Source of the DNA: Streptomyces deccanensis
GTDB taxonomy: Bacteria; Actinomycetota; Actinomycetes; Streptomycetales; Streptomycetaceae
Reading direction: 5' to 3'
Length of the DNA: 64,000 bases
Assembly: GCF_022385335.1 (NCBI RefSeq)
Contig: NZ_CP092431.1
Location: 2,542,001 to 2,606,000 of the forward strand
Shown here: one piece after another, positions 1-7,377 of the stretch
Layout: every line of letters starts with the position of its first letter
Position numbering within the stretch: position 1 is the first letter of the stretch
Made by a program: the position numbers and the translations under genes
Notes under the pieces: model-generated
Seen by the model: the letters and a program-made list of their open reading frames with translations, nothing else
Told to the model about the DNA's origin: nothing
The model's database searches: none

Positions 1-121
1 GCCCGGCACCCGGGAGCCCAGAACCCACCGGGTCGCGGGAACGCCCCGGACCCCAGACCTCCGCCACACACCCGCAGGAGCCCACCCAGCCGTCGGACCC
101 GGCGCCGAGAGGAACCGCACG

Positions 122-955
122 ATGACACAGCCGACGACCGCGAAGCCGGCCGCATCCACCGCCCCGGCCGCATCCGCAGCCACCACCCCGGCCGCGCCCT
201 CTGCCACGACCCCGGCGACGACCCCGGCGCCCGCCTCCCCCGTGGCTCCCGCAGCCCGCTCGGTCCTCGTCACCGGCGGCAACAGGGGCATCGGACTCGC
301 CATAGCCCGCCGATTCGCGGCGGCCGGGGACCGTGTCGCCGTGACCTACCGGAGCGAGGCACCCCCCGCCTCCGAGGGCTTCCTCGCCGTACGGTGCGAC
401 GTGACGGACGGCGCCCAGGTCGACCAGGCCTTCAAGGAGGCCGAGACGGCGCACGGCCCGGTCACCGTCCTGGTCGCGAACGCGGGCGCCGCCCGGGACC
501 GGCTGCTGGTGCGGATGTCGGAGGAGGACTTCGTCTCCGTCGTCGACACCAACCTCACCGGCGCCTTCCGCGTCGCGCGGCGTGCGGTGCGAGGCATGCT
601 GCGCGCGGGCCACGGCCGGATCGTCCTGCTCTCCTCCACGGCGGCCCTGCACGGTTCACCCGGCCAGACCAACTACGCGGCGGCGAAGGCCGGCCTCGTC
701 GGCTTCGCCCGTTCCCTCACCCAGGAGCTCGGTTCCCGGGACATCACCTGCAACGTCGTCGCCCCCGGGCTCACCGAGACGGACATGACCCGCGCCCTCA
801 CCCCGGAACAGCGCCGCGCACTGCTGAGCACCACCCCCGCCGGCCGCCCGGGCACCCCGGAGGAGGTCGCCGACGCGGTGGCCTTCCTGGTCGGCGCGGG
901 CTATGTACGCGGCGCCGTGATCCCGGTCGACGGAGGCGCCGGGCTGGGCCACTGA
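122..955 (+). CDS. FabG-like short-chain dehydrogenase/reductase (3-oxoacyl-ACP reductase family)
   Basis: Probably an NADP(H)-dependent reductase of the 3-oxoacyl-ACP reductase type, acting in the cytoplasm. The cofactor loop TGGNRGIG lies at residues 51-58, NAG at 120-122, and the catalytic Ser-Tyr-Lys set at about S172, Y185 and K189; the C-terminal IPVDGG is also FabG-like. The first 47 residues are an odd Ala/Pro/Thr-rich stretch absent from ordinary FabG proteins. A GAGAGGAA ribosome site 7 nt before the ATG supports the long start. No inhA or other fatty-acid gene is adjacent, so it is likely a paralogue with an unknown substrate. The family is clear and the substrate is not. Positions 1-121 hold only its leader. 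Confidence 0.85.
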   Translation: MTQPTTAKPAASTAPAASAATTPAAPSATTPATTPAPASPVAPAARSVLVTGGNRGIGLAIARRFAAAGDRVAVTYRSEAPPASEGFLAVRCDVTDGAQVDQAFKEAETAHGPVTVLVANAGAARDRLLVRMSEEDFVSVVDTNLTGAFRVARRAVRGMLRAGHGRIVLLSSTAALHGSPGQTNYAAAKAGLVGFARSLTQELGSRDITCNVVAPGLTETDMTRALTPEQRRALLSTTPAGRPGTPEEVADAVAFLVGAGYVRGAVIPVDGGAGLGH

Positions 956-970
956 GGTGCGCCGCGACCG

Positions 971-1011
971 GGTGGGGAAGCGGACGTCGCGCGGCCGCCC
1001 GTTTCCCCACC
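971..1011. terminator. Hairpin between convergent fabG-like gene and pgi
   Basis: A 13-bp stem (left arm 971-983, right arm 999-1011, one G-T wobble) with a 15-nt loop sits in the 79-nt gap between two convergent genes. It is a likely bidirectional terminator. There is no long T tract, as is common in this GC-rich group. Confidence 0.6.
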
Positions 1012-1034
1012 CCTGTACGGAACGCGGATGAGAA

Positions 1035-2690
1035 CTAGCTCCGCCCTCGCAGCGAGCGGTACTTGGCGACCAGGGCCTTCGTGGACTCGTCGAGCCCCGG
1101 TACCTCGGCCCCTTCCGTGAGCGCCGGCTCCACGCGCTTGGCGAGGACCTTGCCCAGCTCGACACCCCACTGGTCGAAGGAGTCGATGTTCCAGACGGCG
1201 CCCTGGACGAACACCTTGTGCTCGTAGAGCGCGATCAGCTGACCGAGGACCGACGGGGTCAGTTCCTTCGCCAGGATCGTGGTCGTCGGGTGGTTCCCCT
1301 TGAAGGTCTTGTGCGGCACCAGCTCCTCCGGCACGCCCTCCGCCCGCACCTCGTCCGGCGTCTTGCCGAAGGCCAGCGCCTGGGTCTGGGCGAAGAAGTT
1401 GGCCATCAGCAGGTCGTGCTGGGCCTTGAGCGTGTCGCTGAGCTCGGCGACCGGCTCGGCGAAGCCGATGAAGTCCGCCGGGATCAGCTTCGTGCCCTGG
1501 TGGATCAACTGGTAGTACGCGTGCTGACCGTTGGTCCCGGGCGTGCCCCAGACCACCGGCCCGGTCTGCCACTCCACCGGCACGCCGTCCCGGCCCACGT
1601 ACTTGCCGTTGGACTCCATGTCCAACTGCTGGAGGTAGGCGGTGAACTTGGACAGGTAGTGGCTGTAGGGCAGCACCGCGTGCGACTGGGCGTCGTGGAA
1701 GTTGCCGTACCAGATCCCCAACAGGCCCAGCAGCAGCGGCACATTGGACTCGGCGGGTGCCGTGCGGAAGTGCTCGTCGACGATGTGGAACCCGTCGAGC
1801 ATCTCCCGGAAGCGGTCGGGACCGATCGCGATCATCAGGGACAGCCCGATCGCCGAGTCGTAGGAGTACCGCCCGCCGACCCAGTCCCAGAACTCGAACA
1901 TGTTGGCCGTGTCGATGCCGAAGTCCGACACCTTCTCGGCGTTCGTCGAGAGCGCCACGAAGTGCTTGGCGACGGCCTCGGAGCCGGCCTTCAGCTCGGT
2001 GAGCAGCCAGTCGCGCGCGGAGGTCGCGTTGGTGATCGTCTCGATGGTGGTGAACGTCTTGGAGGCGATGATGAACAGCGTCTCCGCCGCGTCCAGGTCC
2101 CGCACCGCCTCGTGCAGATCGGCGCCGTCCACGTTGGACACGAAACGGACGGTCAGATCGCGGTCGGTGTAGGAGCGCAGCACCTCGTACGCCATCGCCG
2201 GGCCGAGGTCGGAGCCGCCGATGCCGATGTTGACGACGTTCTTGATGCGCCGGCCCGTGTGGCCGGTCCACTCGCCGGAGCGGATGCGCTCGGCGAAGGC
2301 GGCCATCTTGTCGAGCACGGCGTGCACACCGGGCACCACGTTCTCGCCGTCGACCTCGATCACCGCGTCGCGCGGGGCGCGCAGCGCGGTGTGCAGGACG
2401 GCACGGTCCTCGGTGGTGTTGATCTTCTCGCCGCGGAACATGGCGTCCCGCAGCCCGAACACGTCGGTCGCGGCGGCCAGCTCGCGCAGCAGCCGCAGTG
2501 TCTCGTCGGTGACCAGATGCTTGGAGTAGTCGACGTGCAGATCGCCGACCTCCAGTGTGTACCCGGCGCCGCGCCCCGGGTCGGCCGCGAACAACTCCCG
2601 CAGCCCGACCTCGCCCTGCTGCTCCCGGTGCTCGGCCAGCGCGGTCCACTCCGGCGTCTGGTTGAGCCTGGTACGGCTTTCTGCGTTCAT
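1035..2690 (-). CDS. pgi: Glucose-6-phosphate isomerase
   Basis: Interconverts glucose-6-phosphate and fructose-6-phosphate, linking glycolysis, gluconeogenesis and the pentose phosphate route. The 551-residue length is normal for the long bacterial form. Family signatures are visible: [18 protein letters not shown], and the active-site block around [17 protein letters not shown]. It lies on the same strand as the gap-pgk-tpiA cluster but is separated by a terminator and a transporter remnant, so it probably has its own promoter within 2691-2760. Its 3' end converges on the FabG-like gene. Confidence 0.96.
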   Translation of the reverse strand: MNAESRTRLNQTPEWTALAEHREQQGEVGLRELFAADPGRGAGYTLEVGDLHVDYSKHLVTDETLRLLRELAAATDVFGLRDAMFRGEKINTTEDRAVLHTALRAPRDAVIEVDGENVVPGVHAVLDKMAAFAERIRSGEWTGHTGRRIKNVVNIGIGGSDLGPAMAYEVLRSYTDRDLTVRFVSNVDGADLHEAVRDLDAAETLFIIASKTFTTIETITNATSARDWLLTELKAGSEAVAKHFVALSTNAEKVSDFGIDTANMFEFWDWVGGRYSYDSAIGLSLMIAIGPDRFREMLDGFHIVDEHFRTAPAESNVPLLLGLLGIWYGNFHDAQSHAVLPYSHYLSKFTAYLQQLDMESNGKYVGRDGVPVEWQTGPVVWGTPGTNGQHAYYQLIHQGTKLIPADFIGFAEPVAELSDTLKAQHDLLMANFFAQTQALAFGKTPDEVRAEGVPEELVPHKTFKGNHPTTTILAKELTPSVLGQLIALYEHKVFVQGAVWNIDSFDQWGVELGKVLAKRVEPALTEGAEVPGLDESTKALVAKYRSLRGRS

Positions 2691-2763
2691 CTCGGACTTC
2701 AGCCTTCTTTCCTACCTGGTCCTGCCTGCGTACCTTGCCCCGCTGCCGTTCCAACCTAATTGA

Positions 2764-3014
2764 TCACGACGAAACACGAGCCGTCGTCCCGGGGTCGTCC
2801 GACACGACAACAGATACGTCCGCCCCGAGCGCCGGTGTCAGTGTGCCGACGGACACGGCGAAGAAGACGGCGGCGAGCAGGAGAGCACCGAGAGGCGCCC
2901 CGGCCACACCGAGCGTCCGGAAGGCGGAGCGACGCGGCCGAGCAGGTCGGCGGGGGTGCGCTGTGGCATCAGCGTCGTGGTGTTGACGGTCCACACCATC
3001 CCCATGGCTCCGAA
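2764..3014 (-). pseudogene. Frameshifted remnant of an MFS transporter C-terminal region
   Basis: In the 368-nt gap between pgi and the rbpA-like gene the minus strand still encodes typical MFS text, but in two frames. One frame, with a Met codon at 3005, reads WTVNTTTLMPQRTPADLLGRV. Near position 2938 the match moves to another frame, which reads AFRTLGVAGAPLGALL and then a hydrophobic segment before a stop at 2764. Both halves fit one ancestral efflux protein, so at least one frameshift has occurred, and the N-terminal transporter is missing. The hairpin at 3020-3049 cuts off the 5' side. The family call is from motif memory. Confidence 0.6.
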
Positions 3015-3019
3015 CAGTT

Positions 3020-3049
3020 CCGGCCGGGCACCCCTCGGTGCCCGGCCGG
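3020..3049 (-). terminator. Terminator hairpin after the rbpA-like gene
   Basis: Perfect 13-bp stem (3020-3032 with 3037-3049) and a 4-nt loop, starting 10 nt beyond the stop codon of the minus-strand rbpA-like gene. It should end the glycolytic/secG/rbpA-like transcript and isolates the MFS remnant and pgi. Confidence 0.75.
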
Positions 3050-3058
3050 TGTCACTGT

Positions 3059-3394
3059 CTAGATCTCGCCCCGCAGTTTGGCGAGCGCCTCGGCGAGGAT
3101 CGCCTCGCCGTCCGCGTCGCTGCGCCGCTCGCGGACGTAGGCGAGGTGCGTCTTGTAGGGCTCGGTGCGCGGTGGGTCCGGCGGGTTGTCCCGGTCCTGT
3201 CCGGCCGGGAAGCCGCAGCGCGGGCAGTCCCAGGTGTCGGGGACCTGAGCGTCGCTGGCGAAACTCGGCTGGGTCTCGTGTCCGTTGGAGCACCAGAAGG
3301 AGATGCGCAGCCGGGGTGCGGACTCGCCGCGCTCGGCTTCGCCCATCGGCCCCGCCCCGACCCGGCTTCCTCGGATCGCGTTGCCACTTGCCAC
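3059..3394 (-). CDS. RbpA-family RNA polymerase-binding protein (paralogue)
   Basis: A 111-residue protein of the actinobacterial RbpA type, which binds RNA polymerase and the principal sigma factor to stabilise promoter complexes. It begins with the basic AIRGSRVG element. A zinc-ribbon-like core follows, with Cys in FWCSNGH and the pair CPRC, and then a charged C-terminal helix (THLAYVRERRSDADGEAI) resembling the sigma-interacting region. The middle differs from classical RbpA as I remember it, so it may be a second copy. The GTG start has a GGGAG site 9 nt upstream. A possible promoter (TGGACG, 16 nt, TAGACT) and a 9-bp hairpin (3422-3430 with 3440-3448) lie in the leader. Confidence 0.75.
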   Translation of the reverse strand: MASGNAIRGSRVGAGPMGEAERGESAPRLRISFWCSNGHETQPSFASDAQVPDTWDCPRCGFPAGQDRDNPPDPPRTEPYKTHLAYVRERRSDADGEAILAEALAKLRGEI

Positions 3395-3622
3395 GGTCGT
3401 AACTCCCTGCGTGATGGTGCGGCGAAGCGAGTCGGCGTTTCGCTTCGCTGCGAGCGCCTCAGTCTACGTAAGGCCCAACGCGCGTCCAGTGATTGGAGTT
3501 ACATCCCACCCACAGACGCAAGCCCCATGATAGGCCGCGCTCGAAGTCGCGTACCCGGCATGGGGCTTTACGTGCGGAATGGTGCGTCCGTGACGCGTTG
3601 TTCGCCGGTGTCGGCCTGAGGG

Positions 3623-3859
3623 TCAGTTGTTGACCTTCATCAGGATGCCGAGTACGACAATGCACGCGAACCACAGCAGACCGACCACGACGGTGATCCG
3701 GTCGAGGTTGCGCTCGGCGACCGAGGAGCCGCCGACGGAGGACTGCATACCGCCACCGAACATGTCGGAGAGGCCGCCGCCCTTGCCCTTGTGCATCAGC
3801 ACCAGCAGCATCATCAGCAGGCTGAAGACGATCAGGGCGATCGAGAACCCCATAACCAC
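3623..3859 (-). CDS. secG: Preprotein translocase subunit SecG
   Basis: A 78-residue inner-membrane component of the SecYEG channel. Two hydrophobic segments (about residues 4-20 and 54-73) flank a Gly-rich cytoplasmic loop, KGKGGGLSDMFGGG, which is the family hallmark. A GTG at 3859 or the ATG two codons later could start it; a GAGGAAG element lies upstream. It sits directly downstream of tpiA, the usual actinobacterial arrangement, but a strong hairpin separates the two. Confidence 0.93.
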   Translation of the reverse strand: MVMGFSIALIVFSLLMMLLVLMHKGKGGGLSDMFGGGMQSSVGGSSVAERNLDRITVVVGLLWFACIVVLGILMKVNN

Positions 3860-3892
3860 GGCTGGACCAACTTCCTCGGATTCTGATGGACT

Positions 3893-3922
3893 GCGGGGAC
3901 CGGCCGCGTGGCCGGTCCCCGC
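3893..3922 (-). terminator. Hairpin between tpiA and secG
   Basis: Perfect 13-bp GC-rich stem (3893-3905 with 3910-3922) closed by a 4-nt loop, 45 nt past the tpiA stop and 34 nt before the secG start on the minus strand. It probably terminates or attenuates the glycolytic transcript before secG. Confidence 0.7.
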
Positions 3923-3966
3923 AAGAGTACGACGTTACGCCGCTAGGGCCTACTCACTGGTGCCAC

Positions 3967-4743
3967 TCACTGATCGCGGAAGCGCACGATCTTGACGAAC
4001 TCGTCGGCGTCCAGCGAGGCACCGCCGACGAGGGCGCCGTCGATGTCGGCCTGGGCCATGATCTCGGCGACGTTCCCGGCCTTGACGGAGCCGCCGTACT
4101 GGATGCGGACCTTGTCGGCCAGCTCCTGGCCGTACAGCTCGGCGAGCTTGGCGCGGATGGCGGCGCAGACCTCCTGCGCGTCCTCGGCGCCGCAGACCTT
4201 GCCGGTGCCGATGGCCCAGACGGGCTCGTAGGCGATGACGACGGTCTCGGCGTGCTCGGCGGGGACGTCCTTGAGGCCGCCCTCGACCTGGGCGAGCGTG
4301 TGGGAGACGTGGTTGCCCGCCTCGCGGACCTCCAGCTCCTCGCCGACGCAGAGGATCGGGGTGAGGCCGTGCTTGTAGGCGGCCTTGACCTTGGCGTTGA
4401 CGATCTCGTCGGTCTCGTCGTGGTACTGGCGACGCTCGGAGTGGCCGATCGCCACGAAGGTGCACTTGAGCTTGGCCAGCATCGGGCCGGAGATCTCGCC
4501 GGTGTAGGCGCCGGAGTCGTGGGCCGAGAGGTCCTGGGCGCCGTACTTGATCTTGAGCTTGTCGCCGTCGACCAGGGTCTGGACCGAGCGCAGGTCGGTG
4601 AAGGGCGGCAGGACCGCGACCTCGCAGGCCTCGTAGTCCTTGTCGGCGAGGGCGAAGGCGAGCTTCTGGACGTGGGCGATGGCCTCGAGGTGGTTGAGGT
4701 TCATCTTCCAGTTGCCCGCCATCAGGGGCGTACGCGTGCTCAT
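3967..4743 (-). CDS. tpiA: Triosephosphate isomerase
   Basis: Interconverts dihydroxyacetone phosphate and glyceraldehyde-3-phosphate. The 258-residue length is normal. GNWKMN near the N terminus gives the catalytic Lys, GHSERR the catalytic His, [11 protein letters not shown] the catalytic Glu, and IQYGGSVK the phosphate-binding loop. The start lies 6 nt after the pgk stop, and its GGAGG ribosome site is formed by the last codons of pgk. The two are therefore probably translationally coupled. Confidence 0.97.
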   Translation of the reverse strand: MSTRTPLMAGNWKMNLNHLEAIAHVQKLAFALADKDYEACEVAVLPPFTDLRSVQTLVDGDKLKIKYGAQDLSAHDSGAYTGEISGPMLAKLKCTFVAIGHSERRQYHDETDEIVNAKVKAAYKHGLTPILCVGEELEVREAGNHVSHTLAQVEGGLKDVPAEHAETVVIAYEPVWAIGTGKVCGAEDAQEVCAAIRAKLAELYGQELADKVRIQYGGSVKAGNVAEIMAQADIDGALVGGASLDADEFVKIVRFRDQ

Positions 4744-4749
4744 TGAGGG

Positions 4750-5961
4750 TCAGTCCTCCAGTGCGGCGAGACCGGGGAGCGTCTTGCCCTCGAGGTATTC
4801 GAGGGAGGCGCCGCCACCGGTAGAGATGTGGCCGAATGCGTTCTCGTCGAAGCCCAGGAGCCGTACGGCCGCGGCGGAGTCGCCGCCGCCGACGACCGTG
4901 AAGGCCTTGGAATCGAGGAGTGCCTGGGCGACCGCCTTGGTGCCCTCGGCGAAATCGGGGTGCTCGAAGACGCCCATGGGGCCGTTCCAGAAGACGGTGG
5001 CGGCGTCGGCGATCTTCGAGGCGTACAGCGTGGCGGAGTCCGGACCGATGTCCAGGCCCATCTGCCCGGCGGGCATGGCGTCCGCGGCGACCGAGGTGGC
5101 GTCGGCCGGGGCCTTGCTCTTCAGGTCCGGGAAGGCGGGGGCGACGACGGCGTCCACGGGCAGGACGATCTCGACGCCGGTGCTCTCCGCGCGCTCCAGG
5201 TACTCGGTGACCGCGCCGAGCTGGTCCTCCTGGAGGAGGGAGCCGCCGACCTCGTACCCCTTGGCCTTGAGGAAGGTGTACGCCATGCCGCCGCCGATGA
5301 GGATGCGGTCGGCCTTGCCGAGCAGCTGGTCGATGACGGCGAGCTTGTCGGAGACCTTGGCGCCGCCGAGGGCGACCACGTAGGGCCGCTGGACGTCGTC
5401 GGTGAGCTTCTTGAGGACGCCGACCTCGGTGGCGATGAGGTACCCGGCGTAGTGCGGCAGCCGGGCCGGGAGGTCGAAGACCGAGGCGTGCTTGCGGTGG
5501 ACCGCGCCGAAGCCGTCGCCGACGTAGACGTCCGCGAGGGCGGCCAGCTGATCGGCGAAGGCGCCGCGCTCGGCGTCGTCCTTGCTCGTCTCGCCGGCGT
5601 TGAAGCGCAGGTTCTCGACGACGGCGACCTGGCCGTCGGTCAGGCCCGCGACCGTGGCGGTGGCGGACTCGCCGACCGTGTCCGTCGCGAACGCCACGTC
5701 GGCGCCGAGGAGTTCACCGAGGCGGGCGGCGGCCGGAGCGAGGGAGAAGGCCGGGTCCGGGGCGCCCTTGGGGCGGCCGAGGTGGGAGGCGACGACGACG
5801 CGCGCGCCCGCCTCGGCCAGCGCCTTCACGGTGGGCAGGACGGCGCGGATACGGCCGTCGTCGGTGATGGTGGTGCCGTCGAGTGGCACGTTGAGGTCGG
5901 CGCGGACGAAGACCCGCCGGCCGGCGACTGGCTCGGCGAGGAGCTCGTCGATCGTCTTCAT
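4750..5961 (-). CDS. pgk: Phosphoglycerate kinase
   Basis: Transfers the acyl phosphate of 1,3-bisphosphoglycerate to ADP. The 403-residue length is typical. Visible motifs are RADLNVPLD in the N-terminal substrate domain, SHLGRPKG, the nucleotide-side ALGGAKVSDKL, NGPMGVFE and GGGDSAAAV. It is co-directional with gap and tpiA, but a 15-bp hairpin lies between gap and pgk, so pgk may be read by leakage past it or from a promoter within 5962-6030. Confidence 0.97.
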   Translation of the reverse strand: MKTIDELLAEPVAGRRVFVRADLNVPLDGTTITDDGRIRAVLPTVKALAEAGARVVVASHLGRPKGAPDPAFSLAPAAARLGELLGADVAFATDTVGESATATVAGLTDGQVAVVENLRFNAGETSKDDAERGAFADQLAALADVYVGDGFGAVHRKHASVFDLPARLPHYAGYLIATEVGVLKKLTDDVQRPYVVALGGAKVSDKLAVIDQLLGKADRILIGGGMAYTFLKAKGYEVGGSLLQEDQLGAVTEYLERAESTGVEIVLPVDAVVAPAFPDLKSKAPADATSVAADAMPAGQMGLDIGPDSATLYASKIADAATVFWNGPMGVFEHPDFAEGTKAVAQALLDSKAFTVVGGGDSAAAVRLLGFDENAFGHISTGGGASLEYLEGKTLPGLAALED

Positions 5962-6030
5962 GGAGAGGGCTCCCGAGGAGGACTTGTGGTGCTCGTGATC
6001 GTAGGAGGAACCGCTTTTGTACGTGCGTCA

Positions 6031-6066
6031 GGGCTCGGGCGGCGCGTCCCTGCGCCGCCCGAGCCC
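6031..6066 (-). terminator. Hairpin between gap and pgk
   Basis: A perfect 15-bp stem (6031-6045 with 6052-6066) with a 6-nt loop, 31 nt downstream of the gap stop codon. It is among the strongest hairpins in the window. It may cause the high gap-to-pgk transcript ratio often seen in glycolytic operons, or stabilise the 3' end of the gap mRNA. Confidence 0.72.
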
Positions 6067-6097
6067 TGCTCTCACACGGAAGTGCCCGCTCTGCCGA

Positions 6098-7219
<1,122 letters not shown>

Positions 7220-7233
7220 CTATACATGCCGGT

Positions 7234-7267
7234 GCGGTCCGTACTCACCGGTAGGGGTACGGACCGC
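7234..7267. promoter_or_regulatory. 11-bp inverted repeat upstream of gap
   Basis: Perfect arms 7234-7244 and 7257-7267, separated by 12 nt that contain the palindrome ACCGGT. It lies about 125 nt upstream of the gap start, just behind a TATAGG -10-like element on the minus strand, so it overlaps the expected -35 area. This fits an operator, although an RNA hairpin cannot be excluded. Confidence 0.45.
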
Positions 7268-7296
7268 CCTGGTTTTACAAGGTGATTACCTTTTGA

Positions 7297-7338
7297 GCGG
7301 CCCCCCGATCATCTGATTTTCGATGTCCGGAGGGCCGC
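7297..7338 (-). terminator. Imperfect hairpin after the M14 carboxypeptidase gene
   Basis: A long interrupted stem: 7-bp outer GCGGCCC/GGGCCGC, then CCG/CGG and CATC/GATG with small internal mismatches. It starts about 40 nt beyond the stop of the minus-strand peptidase gene and is a likely terminator. Confidence 0.5.
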
Positions 7339-7377
7339 CCACGAGGGCTTTCCTCACCCGTTCGGCGCAGTCGGCAC

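Noticed and set aside
901..2754. 617-codon minus-strand frame overlapping pgi
   Set aside because: It is an out-of-frame shadow of pgi, Arg- and Gly-rich; pgi has clear family motifs in the other frame.
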